From contig CALGYZ010000046.1 in NCBI GenBank assembly GCA_937934645.1, positions 39,657-103,656 of the forward strand: a stretch of DNA of 64,000 nt, given 5' to 3'. The position numbers were made by a program, and so were the translations under genes. A model generated the notes under the pieces. The model was not told the origin of the DNA. It saw nothing but the letters and a program-made list of their open reading frames with translations, and ran no database searches. Below, one piece after another: positions 53,977 through 62,535 of the stretch (position 1 is its first letter; every line of letters begins with the position of its first letter). The stretch is from an uncultured Bacillaceae bacterium. GTDB lineage: Bacteria; Bacillota; Bacilli; Bacillales; Caldibacillaceae.

Positions 53977-55278
53977 TTATTTATTCATTTCATCCAACGC
54001 TTGTTGGGCGGTTTTCTGGGCTTCATCCAATGCCTTTTTAGCCGGGATGTTTTCCAGCTCCACTTTATCCGCAGCGATTTTCAAGGCATCCAGAATTTTA
54101 CCGCCGGTCGGATCCGCAAATCCCGGTGATGCATGCAATGCTTGTTGGTAAGGCACACCGGCATACGGATTCTCTTCAATAAACTGTTTATACTCTTCAA
54201 CTTCCATTGTTGATTCGCGTACCGGAATATAGCCGATTTCCATGGACCATTTCGCTTGTACTTCCGGACTGGTGAAATATTCGATCCATTTAAATGCTGC
54301 TTCTTTTTCTTCCTGGCTGATCGATTTCGGAATATGGAGGCTTAACGTTTCCGCCATCGGTTTGGCTTCATTGTCGTTCATGCCCGGCTGCTCTCTGGCA
54401 TCAATGTAGGAAAAATCCAAATCACCACGGTCACCGGAAGAACCGGTATAGCTGCCGGCATTGCCGTTCATCACCTGGTCAATCGTTTTATACCAATATT
54501 CCCAGCCCTGGCCGCCGGAAATAACACCCATCGTTTTTTCTTCATGGATTTGTTCCCGGGCAAACTCCCAGGCTTCCACCCATTCTTTAGAGTTAATTAA
54601 CACTTTCTTACCGTCATCACTGATAATCTGGCCGCCGTTACTTAAAGCCATATCAATGAGGTTATCCTGACCCCACATAATCATATGGCCGTATTCAGCA
54701 TCGGTTTTTTCCTGGATTTCCTTTGCCGCTTCCGCTAAATTTTCCCATGAGGAAAAAGCTTCATCCGGGTCAATCCCGGCTTCTTCATAAATATCTTTAT
54801 TATAGTACATAATTTGTGTCGTACCGTAGGCCGGAATACCGTAAGTTTTTCCGTCAATTTCATTGACTTCCATAAATACCGGCAAAAAGTCATCTTTATT
54901 AAACTCTTCATCCATATACTCATCCAGCGGTTCTAATACGCCATTTTCACCGCCCTGTGCTTGGACAAGACCGATATCACCGATAAATACAGCCGGAGGA
55001 TTTTTGGCCGCCAATGCAGCCTGAACCTTTTGCCATGTTTCATCATAATCCGCCTGCTGCACACCTTTGACAACCACTTCATCCTGGGATTCATTAAACT
55101 CTTTAATAATCTCCTGCATCGTTTCACCGGCTATCGAACCCAATCCGTACCAGAACTCAATTTCCACCGGCTTTCCGTCACCGGTTGTACCGTTCTCTTT
55201 CGCAGAATCTCCGCCGGAACAGCCGGCAAGCAGCGAAATGAGTAACACCAGCACTGCAAAAATCCTGAATCTCTTCAT
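53977..55278 (-). CDS. ABC sugar transporter, substrate-binding lipoprotein
   Basis: 433-aa extracellular solute-binding protein, family 1. It has a lipoprotein signal peptide with lipobox LLAGC near residue 20, then a mature protein beginning with a Ser/Gly/Asp-rich linker and EFWYGLGSIAGETMQEIIKEFN. AYGTTQIMYYNKDIYEEAGI and FTSPEVQAKWSMEIGYIPVRE are typical of carbohydrate-binding members. The ATG at 55278 gives a standard n-region; an ATG at 55290 abuts the AAGGAG site. It delivers an oligosaccharide, sugar or sugar-acid derivative to the permeases encoded upstream. Confidence 0.92.
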   Translation of the reverse strand: MKRFRIFAVLVLLISLLAGCSGGDSAKENGTTGDGKPVEIEFWYGLGSIAGETMQEIIKEFNESQDEVVVKGVQQADYDETWQKVQAALAAKNPPAVFIGDIGLVQAQGGENGVLEPLDEYMDEEFNKDDFLPVFMEVNEIDGKTYGIPAYGTTQIMYYNKDIYEEAGIDPDEAFSSWENLAEAAKEIQEKTDAEYGHMIMWGQDNLIDMALSNGGQIISDDGKKVLINSKEWVEAWEFAREQIHEEKTMGVISGGQGWEYWYKTIDQVMNGNAGSYTGSSGDRGDLDFSYIDAREQPGMNDNEAKPMAETLSLHIPKSISQEEKEAAFKWIEYFTSPEVQAKWSMEIGYIPVRESTMEVEEYKQFIEENPYAGVPYQQALHASPGFADPTGGKILDALKIAADKVELENIPAKKALDEAQKTAQQALDEMNK

Positions 55279-55349
55279 CTTGCTGCTCATCTCCTTTTGA
55301 GAAAAATTTCAATCTATTGCAATGAAGATTGCAAGCACATCCAAAACGA

Positions 55350-56189
55350 TTAACCTTTTAAGCCTGATGAAGAACTGACCGCACTGATAAAATATTTTTG
55401 CAGGACAAAATAGATGATTAGCAACGGTAAAACGGAAATGACCGTTGCCGCCATAATTAATGGAAACGTTTGTTCAAAAGCTCCCTGGGTGTTGAAAAAG
55501 CGGTTCAAACCGACAGAAATCAAATAGTTTTCTTCACTGTTTGTAATCAATGAGGGCCACAGATAGTTATTGAAGTTCAAAACAAAACTTAAAATCGAAG
55601 CGTTAATGAGGGCGTTTTTTGACATCGGTGCGACAATCTTCCATAAAATCGTCCACTCGGAGGCTCCATCGGCACGGGCCGCTTCAATCAACTCTTTCGG
55701 AACCTTGAGGAAGTTTTGCCGCAGCAAAAAGATGGTAAAAACGTTCGCTAGATTGGAGACGATAATTCCGGCAAGCGAATCCATCAGCCCCAGCCGGGAA
55801 ATGATGACGTAGCTCGGGACATAAGTGGCCGCAGCCGGAAGCATGTATGTACTTAACACGATCATAAACAGCGTATTCCGTCCTTTAAATTCCATTTGCG
55901 TCAATGCATAAGCGAGCAGGCTCGACAGAAACAGCTGGACGATGACGATCACACTTGCGGTAAAAAAGCTGTTCCACACGAAGCGTAAAAACGGCGCCAT
56001 TTCCAACGCTTTCGGAAAGTTGGACCATTGGGGGTCGGAAGGTAAAAGGGTCAGCGAGCCGCCCAGGATTTCTTCCGTTGTTTTCAACGAGCTGAGCATC
56101 ATCCACACCATCGGAAAAACCATAAACAACCCGATGGCCAATAAAATCAGGAATAAAATCAATTTTTCTATTTTCTCCCGCTTTGCCAT
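55350..56189 (-). CDS. ABC sugar transporter permease, MalG-like
   Basis: 279-aa CUT1-type permease with six membrane segments. The EAA loop reads EAARADGASEWTILWKIVAPMSKNAL (about 188-213) and contacts the ATPase. The ATG at 56189 is chosen; a GTG at 56198 lies inside the AGGGGG site. It follows the first permease closely, and the binding-protein gene comes 71 bp further on. Confidence 0.92.
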   Translation of the reverse strand: MAKREKIEKLILFLILLAIGLFMVFPMVWMMLSSLKTTEEILGGSLTLLPSDPQWSNFPKALEMAPFLRFVWNSFFTASVIVIVQLFLSSLLAYALTQMEFKGRNTLFMIVLSTYMLPAAATYVPSYVIISRLGLMDSLAGIIVSNLANVFTIFLLRQNFLKVPKELIEAARADGASEWTILWKIVAPMSKNALINASILSFVLNFNNYLWPSLITNSEENYLISVGLNRFFNTQGAFEQTFPLIMAATVISVLPLLIIYFVLQKYFISAVSSSSGLKG

Positions 56190-56202
56190 CCATTCCACCC
56201 CC

Positions 56203-57075
56203 TTAATAGTAAACGTATTTTTTCGAAATCTTCATGGATATGAACGACAAAATAGCGGAAATCACAAGGATCAAAACAGCTACTGCAGTTGCAGCCCCCA
56301 TATTGAACTGCTCAAAAGCCAGCTCATAGTACAAATACAAGAGTGTCCGCGTGCTTCCTGAAGGCCCTCCCTGGGTCAACACGTTAATCTGGTCGAACGC
56401 TTGTAGTGCATCAAGAGTCAAAATAATGAACAAGAACAACGTCGTCGGGGACACAAGCGGGATTAAAATATGGCGGATTTTTGCCCAGCGGCCGGCCCCT
56501 TCAATATCGGCCACTTCAAACAAGCTTTGCGGAATTTTCGTTAACGCATCGGAAAAGAACAACATTGCCCAGCCGGTATTTTTCCAAACCGTCACAATAA
56601 TTACAGCCCAGATCGCAAAGTTCGAATCGGTCAGCCAATGGGGCTCGGGCAGCCCGAAAAAGCCAAGCATCTGGTTGACCGGGCCGACCCGGGGATCAAA
56701 CATCCACGACCAGACAATGGACATCCCGATCATCGGCGTAATCCACGGGGCAAACATCAATCCCTGCAAAAACGTCACGTTTCGTCTCAGACGGCTCAAC
56801 ATGACAGCGAAAATAAATCCGAGTATAATAGTCGGAATTACAGTGCCGACAGCAAACAGAAGCGTATTGCCCAACGCCTGCAAAAACGCTTCATCGGCAA
56901 GCATATTCAAATAATTGCTTAAACCAACGTATTCATAATCCGGGCTGATATAATCCCAGTTCGTAAAACTTAACCAGACGGAAACAAAGAGCGGAATAAT
57001 CCAGAAAACGAGAAGCGGAACAAGCGGGATGGCGACGAAAAAGAGAAGCTGCCAGATGTTTGCCTTTTTATCCAT
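56203..57075 (-). CDS. ABC sugar transporter permease, MalF-like
   Basis: 290-aa CUT1-type permease with six membrane segments. The EAA-like loop is FEVADIEGAGRWAKIRHILIPLVSPTT (about 184-210). It partners with the MalG-like subunit. Its ATG overlaps the ATPase stop by 8 nt (ATGGATAA), so translation is coupled. Confidence 0.92.
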   Translation of the reverse strand: MDKKANIWQLLFFVAIPLVPLLVFWIIPLFVSVWLSFTNWDYISPDYEYVGLSNYLNMLADEAFLQALGNTLLFAVGTVIPTIILGFIFAVMLSRLRRNVTFLQGLMFAPWITPMIGMSIVWSWMFDPRVGPVNQMLGFFGLPEPHWLTDSNFAIWAVIIVTVWKNTGWAMLFFSDALTKIPQSLFEVADIEGAGRWAKIRHILIPLVSPTTLFLFIILTLDALQAFDQINVLTQGGPSGSTRTLLYLYYELAFEQFNMGAATAVAVLILVISAILSFISMKISKKYVYY

Positions 57076-58165
57076 GGTAAACCCTCAATTCATCGCCGGT
57101 AAACGGTTCATCTGCCGGTTCCAGCCGTTTTCCGGTTTTCTTGTCAAACCAGCTGATTTTTTCCGGATTCATGGTAAAGAACGTATGCTGGCCGATCCGG
57201 AACCGTTTATCCGGGGATTCCCGGATCACAACTTTCCGCCCGCCCGAGATGCCGTGTATGTACTGGTCCGCTCCCAAATCTTCAATAAATGTAATTTTAA
57301 CCGGATATCCCTTCCCGGAAATTTTACAGTCTTCCGGGCGGATCCCGAGAATCAACCCGTCCGGTTGCGTTGTAAAACCGGGTGTTTGAATCATTTGGCC
57401 GGCAAAAGCAAATCCGCTGCGGTTTTCCTGCAGGGGCAATAAATTCATTGCCGGTGAACCGATAAAGCCGGCAACAAATAAGTTGGCCGGGTAATTGTAA
57501 ATTTCCGCAGGTGTACCGATTTGCTGGACCTTTCCTTCATTAATCACCACAATTTTATCCGCCATCGTCATCGCTTCGGTTTGGTCATGGGTAACAAAAA
57601 TCGTTGTCGCCGAAAGCTCCCGGTGCAGCTGGACAAGCTCTTCCCGCATCGTGGTGCGCAGTTTGGCATCCAGGTTGGATAAAGGCTCGTCCATCAGGAA
57701 AATATCCGTATCCCGCACAATCGCCCGGCCGAGTGCCACGCGTTGCTGCTGGCCGCCGGACAGGTCTTTGGGTTTCCGTTTCAAATACGACGTCAATCCC
57801 AGCATCTCCGCCACTTTTTCCACTTTTTCCTCGATTTTTCCTTTATTCACTTTCCGAACCTTCAAACCGAATGCGATATTATCAAAAACCGTCATATGCG
57901 GATAAAGGGCATAGTTCTGGAACACCATGGCAATATCCCGGTCTTTTGCTGGTACGTCATTTTGCCTTTTTCCCTTGATAAACAAATCGCCTTTAGTAAT
58001 CGGTTCCAACCCGGCGATCATACGCAAAATCGTCGATTTCCCGGAACCCGACGGACCGAGCAAAACAACGAACTCGCCGGACTCGATTGTTAAATTCAAG
58101 TCATCAATTACATTCGTTTTATTATCAAAGCTTTTCGAAACGTTCTTCAGCTCAATAATACCCAA
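57068..58165 (-). CDS. ABC sugar transporter ATPase, MsmK/UgpC family
   Basis: 365-aa ATP-binding subunit. Walker A is GPSGSGKST, the signature is LSGGQQQRVALGRA, Walker B is IFLMDEP, and the H-loop is THDQTEAM. A C-terminal OB/TOBE regulatory domain (about 235-360) is typical of CUT1 ATPases that can serve more than one importer. TTG at 58165 is preferred: GGAAGGGG lies 9 nt upstream, while the ATG at 58174 directly abuts it. Having a dedicated ATPase in the operon is unusual for Bacillus CUT1 systems, which often share MsmX. Confidence 0.9.
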   Translation of the reverse strand: MGIIELKNVSKSFDNKTNVIDDLNLTIESGEFVVLLGPSGSGKSTILRMIAGLEPITKGDLFIKGKRQNDVPAKDRDIAMVFQNYALYPHMTVFDNIAFGLKVRKVNKGKIEEKVEKVAEMLGLTSYLKRKPKDLSGGQQQRVALGRAIVRDTDIFLMDEPLSNLDAKLRTTMREELVQLHRELSATTIFVTHDQTEAMTMADKIVVINEGKVQQIGTPAEIYNYPANLFVAGFIGSPAMNLLPLQENRSGFAFAGQMIQTPGFTTQPDGLILGIRPEDCKISGKGYPVKITFIEDLGADQYIHGISGGRKVVIRESPDKRFRIGQHTFFTMNPEKISWFDKKTGKRLEPADEPFTGDELRVYHG

Positions 58166-58641
58166 TACAAACATCCCCTTCCTTGCTCCAAAACGGATTT
58201 GCTGTCTTTAAAAACGACCGGCCGAAAGTCTGGTCTGTTCATACAGGATCTGGAGCATGCATACAGTTTTGGGGTGAGGTAATGTTGTGAACAGAATAAA
58301 AATTTATGAAAAAGAAAACAGCAATCACAAAACCTGTAACTGCTGTCTGACACCCCCTCTATAAAAACAATAAAAGTATACAAAAATACTAAATATTACC
58401 AGTAAAAAAACGGAAATTACTCAAATGAAAGGCAATTAATGTAAAAGAATGATATATAAGAATAGTGGTTTACTAGTTTTATTATATAAGATTTTAAGAA
58501 ATTTTTCCAGTTCCCCCGTCCTGGCCCGGAAGAACAGCACAAACATACGCTCGGCCGGCTATTGTTAAGCTGTTATTCTTATAATGACTATAGATACAGA
58601 TAAAAAATGAAGGCGATTTCAATTTTCGGGGAGGGATGAAC
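58166..58641. other. Gene-free region upstream of the ABC operon
   Basis: 476 bp, AT-rich, with no credible gene. TGTTCA at 58236-58241 and TGAACA at 58288-58293 repeat the half-sites seen before the lactonase gene, but 46 bp apart. The transporter promoter should lie here; TATACT near 58375 (minus strand) is a possible -10 element. The small membrane protein gene begins at the far end on the opposite strand. Confidence 0.4.
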
Positions 58642-58803
58642 ATGAGAATCATCGCCATTTTGTTAATCCTCATCGGTGTGATCGGCTTATTTCTATCTTC
58701 CATGATGTTCGGCGATATCGGCCTCGCTGCGGGAATCGGCTCGGTTACGGCCATACTTTCCGGAGCTGGCTTTTTCATCGCGGCAAAACATATGAGAGCA
58801 TAG
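58642..58803 (+). CDS. Small two-helix membrane protein
   Basis: 53-aa hydrophobic protein starting MRIIAILLILIGVIGLFLS and ending FFIAAKHMRA. It has two predicted membrane helices (about 3-20 and 28-47) joined by a short loop. The ATG at 58642 follows GGGGAGGG at ideal spacing and a terminator follows, so it looks like a real gene. The function is unknown; I do not recognise the family with confidence. Confidence 0.72.
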   Translation: MRIIAILLILIGVIGLFLSSMMFGDIGLAAGIGSVTAILSGAGFFIAAKHMRA

Positions 58804-58837
58804 ACTGAAAGATCATAGCATACTTCTATATCCATAA

Positions 58838-58866
58838 AAGAACCGCTGCCTAAGCAGCGGTTCTGT
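58838..58866. terminator. Bidirectional terminator
   Basis: GAACCGCTGC (58840-58849) and GCAGCGGTTC (58854-58863) form a perfect 10-bp stem around CTAA, between convergent genes. Confidence 0.9.
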
Positions 58867-58868
58867 TC

Positions 58869-59870
58869 TTACTTCCCATCCACAACTTCTTTAAAAATTT
58901 CATAGGACCGCTTTTGTTTTTCTGGGTCGTATATGTACGTTACGACCATCAGCTCATCGACATTGTACGTTTCCTGGAATTGGACAAACTGCCTCCGGAC
59001 CGTGTCTTTTCCGCCGACAAAGGTAACCCGGATCGAGGCCGAAACCATCATCTTTTCCTCTTCCGTCCACAGTTCATCCATATTGTCCACCGGCGGCTTT
59101 AGTGGCTCCTTCGTATTGCGGACGACATTCAGGAAAAACTGCTGCAAACTCGTATACTCCCGCTTCGCTTCTTCATCCGTATCCGCCGCAATCACGTTTA
59201 AACAGACCATCATATACGGTTTGTCCAAATACTCCGACGGCTGGAATCGGGAACGGTAAATGTCAATCGCCGCATCCATTTGCTGAGGGGCGAAGTGGGA
59301 AGCGAACACATACGGCAATCCGAGTTCCGCGGCCAAATGAGCAGAGTCAGTGGATGAACCGAGAATGTATACCGGGACATTCGTTCCCACGCCCGGGATA
59401 GCCTGGACATACCCCTGCTTTTCCGGCGGACCGAAATATTGCAGCAGGGACTTGACATCTTCAGGAAAAGCATACACGGAATCATGCCGGTTTCTTCTCA
59501 GGGCGGATGCCGTCAGCATATCTGTCCCCGGCGCCCGTCCAACCCCTAAATCGAGCCGGCCCGGATACATCGTCTCCATTGTCCCGAACTGCTCGGCAAC
59601 CACGAGCGGTGAATGATTCGGCAGCATCACCCCGCCTGCCCCGACACAGATTTTTTCCGTATGCTCCAGGGTATGTTTGATCAAAATCGATGTGGCGGAG
59701 CTGATGACCGACGGTGTATTATGATGCTCGGCAATCCAATACCGGGTATACCCCATTTTTTCCACGGCCCTTGCCAGATCCACCATTCCGTCAATCGCTT
59801 CCTTTATGCTCTGCCCTTGCCGGAGCGGCACAAGATTCAGCACGGACACCGGTATATGTAATTTCGTCAT
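58869..59870 (-). CDS. LLM-class flavin-dependent oxidoreductase
   Basis: 333-aa luciferase-like monooxygenase-fold protein. RYWIAEHHNTPSVISSAT and VGAGGVMLPNHSPLVVAEQFGTMETMYPGRLDLGVGRAPG are diagnostic of the MsnO8-like subgroup. It binds FMN or F420-type flavin; the substrate is unknown. The ATG follows GGGGGAGAT. No partner flavin reductase is adjacent. Confidence 0.88.
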   Translation of the reverse strand: MTKLHIPVSVLNLVPLRQGQSIKEAIDGMVDLARAVEKMGYTRYWIAEHHNTPSVISSATSILIKHTLEHTEKICVGAGGVMLPNHSPLVVAEQFGTMETMYPGRLDLGVGRAPGTDMLTASALRRNRHDSVYAFPEDVKSLLQYFGPPEKQGYVQAIPGVGTNVPVYILGSSTDSAHLAAELGLPYVFASHFAPQQMDAAIDIYRSRFQPSEYLDKPYMMVCLNVIAADTDEEAKREYTSLQQFFLNVVRNTKEPLKPPVDNMDELWTEEEKMMVSASIRVTFVGGKDTVRRQFVQFQETYNVDELMVVTYIYDPEKQKRSYEIFKEVVDGK

Positions 59871-60108
59871 AACATCTCCCCCATTTCGAGTCCATTTTTA
59901 CCCTATGGTAACAAAAATCCGCCTCCCTTTGCATGAATCCGAATCGGTCGTTTCGACAGCATTTTCTTTCCGGTTAAAAATTTTGCGGCTGCGCCGGACT
60001 GGACTTCCGCTTCCATGTTAGGTTTACAACAAATTCCATCAAACGTTTGTTTAAAGAAATTGCCGGAAAATGGAACATTTCTCTGTCTTATTTCAGCTAC
60101 TCCATATA

Positions 60109-60137
60109 TAGTAAAATTTTTACTAAAAATTTTACTA
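60109..60137. repeat. TTTTACTA repeat cluster
   Basis: TAGTAAAA-T-TTTTACTA (60109-60125) is a perfect palindrome, and a further ATTTTACTA copy follows at 60129-60137. This gives three half-sites within 29 bp. Confidence 0.6.
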
Positions 60138-60343
60138 AAACCGGACCAACAGCCTATGAAAGAAATTGCATGTTTTACGCTGAATTTATGCTTAAAAACA
60201 TAATTTTGTCTTGATTTTGCAAAATTCACCATTTTTCAGACCTCATAAGCCGGTAAAACCGCATGGAAAACGTGGAATAACGGAAATAGCGCTTTTGTCA
60301 GAAAACTTGCCATTTTCTATGGTTAAAGTACCCGGGAATAAAC

Positions 60344-60359
60344 GAAAGACGCGTCTTTC
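60344..60359. promoter_or_regulatory. Perfect 16-bp palindrome before the sigma-factor start
   Basis: GAAAGACGCGTCTTTC is a perfect dyad directly upstream of the AAAGGGG ribosome binding site and 16 bp before the TTG start. It could be an operator or a hairpin that masks the binding site. Confidence 0.6.
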
Positions 60360-60374
60360 AAAAGGGGTACAAAA

Positions 60375-60872
60375 TTGAAAGACGAAAGAAAGGATTTTGA
60401 AACAGTCATAAAAGAAATGGAACCGGTCATTTATTCCATTATCCGGAAATTGCATATTTACAAGAACGTGGAAGATTATTACCAAACCGGCTTAGTCAGC
60501 CTCTGGCAGGCGTATCAATCCTTTGATCCTGAAAAAGGAACGTTTATGACCTACGCCTACAGTTATATCCGGGGCGCGATCCTGACGGAACTGGCAAAAG
60601 ATGCGAAAAAAGAGGACCACGAATGGAAACCGGATGATTTCGAATGGGGCATCATCGCCGACCGGAACGGTAGATCCTATGACGAAACTGTTCTCCTGAA
60701 GGAAATCCTCAACAAGCTGCCGGAAAAACTGAAACAAATCGCCGAGCTTCATTATATCAAGGGATACCAATTGAAGGAAATCGCGGAGCTGATGAATGTC
60801 AGCTACACATCGGTGAAAAATTGGAAACGGGAACTGGTGAAGCAATTAAGAAGAGAAATGGCTGTGGAATGA
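60375..60872 (+). CDS. Small sigma-70-family RNA polymerase sigma factor
   Basis: 165-aa sigma factor. Region 2 spans about 12-75, with YYQTGLVSLWQAYQSFDPEKGTFMTYAYSYIRGAI. Region 4 spans about 107-160, with LPEKLKQIAELHYIKGYQLKEIAELMNVSYTSVKNWKR. There is no region 3, so it is ECF-like in size, though its region 2 resembles competence/sporulation-type alternative sigmas. TTG at 60375 follows AAAGGGG. No anti-sigma gene is adjacent; control may act through the palindrome at 60344-60359. Confidence 0.85.
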   Translation: MKDERKDFETVIKEMEPVIYSIIRKLHIYKNVEDYYQTGLVSLWQAYQSFDPEKGTFMTYAYSYIRGAILTELAKDAKKEDHEWKPDDFEWGIIADRNGRSYDETVLLKEILNKLPEKLKQIAELHYIKGYQLKEIAELMNVSYTSVKNWKRELVKQLRREMAVE

Positions 60873-60886
60873 ACAGTCTCAAAACG

Positions 60887-60923
60887 ATGCGGAGAAAACG
60901 GAAGATTTTCTCCGCATGTTTTA
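60887..60923 (+). terminator. Intrinsic terminator of the sigma-factor gene
   Basis: ATGCGGAGAAAA (60887-60898) and TTTTCTCCGCAT (60906-60917) form a perfect 12-bp stem, followed by GTTTTA. Confidence 0.9.
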
Positions 60924-61201
60924 ATCAAACGTTTTTTAACAAGTTAATCAAAATATGCTGTTCCTGCTAGTAAAATAAGTATTTATCAAAGATATTTCTC
61001 TCAAAAACTTTCAAATACGAATAATATATTGAAAATTTAAAATAAATATTTTACTAATAAGATTACTTTTATCTTCATCATGAATTTAAAGGTAATTTAT
61101 CAATTTTTTAAAGAAAATAGAATTGGATAACTTTTTAATTTTTTATATTGTAAAATAATTTTTTATTTTTATAAAGAAAAATATTAAAGGAGGAGAACTA
61201 A
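60924..61201 (+). promoter_or_regulatory. Very AT-rich leader of the MFS-amidase pair
   Basis: 278 bp of strongly AT-rich DNA (for example around 61010-61180), unlike the rest of the window. It should contain the promoter, but many AT-rich hexamers fit and none is convincing. AGGAGGAG sits just before the MFS start. Confidence 0.35.
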
Positions 61202-62530
61202 ATGAAACATAATTACCGCTACAAAATTATGTTTATGATGGTTCTTATGGTTATCATCAATTATATCGACCGCGGTGCGATTTCTTATGCACAGGCCGAT
61301 ATTATTGATGAGTTTAATTTTGACGCGATCGCTTGGGGTGCCGTACTTGGCTATTTCGGGTACGGATATTTATTCGGTTCTCTTTTTGGAGGCATACTTG
61401 CGGATAAAAAAGGTCCAAAATTTGTATGGCTCTTAATAGGTGCTACGTGGTCATTATTTGTGATTCTAACAGCTTTCGCGGGAGAAATCGGCATAGCCTT
61501 TTTTGGCGGTTCTGCTCTGGCAGGTTTTGCGGTTGTCCGGATTCTGTTTGGATTTGCGGAAGGACCGACATTTTCAACGATAAACAGAACCGTCGCCAAC
61601 TGGGCAACACCGAGAGAACGTGGTTTTGCCGTATCCTTGGGACTTCTCGGAACACCATTGGGCGCTTTATTAACAGCACCGGCAGCAGTATTTTTACTAT
61701 CGATCACAAGCTGGAAAGTCATGTTTATCATCCTGGGCGGTCTGGGTCTAATCTGGGTAATTATTTGGAGCAGAATGTTCACTGACTTGCCTGAACAACA
61801 TCCAAAAGTTACAAAAGAAGAACTCGAGAAAATCAGATCCAGAAAAGATTTATTGCCGGATGAACAATTGGTCGAAGAAGATGATAAAGCAGCTGAAAAA
61901 GTCAAATGGTACCATTTCTTTAAAAACCCTACATTAGTATTGAATGCAATCGGGTATTTTGCATTCCAATACATTAACTTCTTATTGCTAACATGGACAC
62001 CAAAATATTTGCAGGACGAATTTGATTTCCAATTGTCTTCCCTGTGGTACCTGGGCATGATCCCATGGATTGGCGCCTGCTTTACCGTATTGCTGGGCGG
62101 CAGAATTTCCGACTACTTACGTCTGAAAACAGGTAGCTTAAGAATTGCCAGATCCGGATTGGCAGTCGTGTCGTTATTGCTTACAGCCACTTGTTTCCTG
62201 CTTATCCCTAAAGCGAATTCTGTTTCCGGAGTTATGCTTTTAATGGCTGTTGGAAACGCATTCAATTCGTTGCCGAACTCGGTTTATTGGTCAGTCATTA
62301 TCGATACGGAACCAAACAAAGCGGGAACATACGGAGGAATCACACATTTTATTACTAACACCGCGACTATTATTGCACCCACATTAACCGGGTTTCTTGT
62401 AGTCAGCTTTGGATATTCTTCTATGTTCACAGCAGCAGCAATCGCCTCAATGATCGGAATGGTAGCGATGTTATTTGTTAAACCGGGAAATAGAAAATCC
62501 GAATCAAGCAAAGTAACAATAGGGGGGTAA
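61202..62530 (+). CDS. MFS transporter, anion:cation symporter (ACS) family
   Basis: 442-aa major facilitator with twelve membrane segments in two bundles and a charged central loop (about 200-235). NYIDRGAISYAQADI near the start and GYFGYGYLFGSLFGGILADKKGPK (MFS loop 2-3 motif) are typical of the ACS family (hexuronate, galactonate, other organic anions). It is followed by an amidase gene 5 bp later, so the imported molecule may be an amide or a carboxylate product of it. The substrate is unknown. Confidence 0.87.
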   Translation: MKHNYRYKIMFMMVLMVIINYIDRGAISYAQADIIDEFNFDAIAWGAVLGYFGYGYLFGSLFGGILADKKGPKFVWLLIGATWSLFVILTAFAGEIGIAFFGGSALAGFAVVRILFGFAEGPTFSTINRTVANWATPRERGFAVSLGLLGTPLGALLTAPAAVFLLSITSWKVMFIILGGLGLIWVIIWSRMFTDLPEQHPKVTKEELEKIRSRKDLLPDEQLVEEDDKAAEKVKWYHFFKNPTLVLNAIGYFAFQYINFLLLTWTPKYLQDEFDFQLSSLWYLGMIPWIGACFTVLLGGRISDYLRLKTGSLRIARSGLAVVSLLLTATCFLLIPKANSVSGVMLLMAVGNAFNSLPNSVYWSVIIDTEPNKAGTYGGITHFITNTATIIAPTLTGFLVVSFGYSSMFTAAAIASMIGMVAMLFVKPGNRKSESSKVTIGG

Positions 62531-62535
62531 GCTCT

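Larger units (their letters stand above)
59871..60374. other. Gene-free region upstream of the sigma factor
   Basis: 504 bp without a credible gene on either strand; the open frames here have no family features. Two structures stand out and are listed separately: a TTTTACTA repeat cluster (60109-60137) and a 16-bp palindrome (60344-60359). Confidence 0.4.

Noticed and set aside
58236..58293. A full operator before the ABC operon
   Set aside because: TGTTCA and TGAACA are there but 46 bp apart and not in the arrangement seen at 53295-53320, so this is kept only as a hint.
59903..60232. 109-aa minus-strand frame before the sigma factor
   Set aside because: No recognisable domain, no plausible start, and it covers the TTTTACTA repeats. 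It looks like non-coding DNA.
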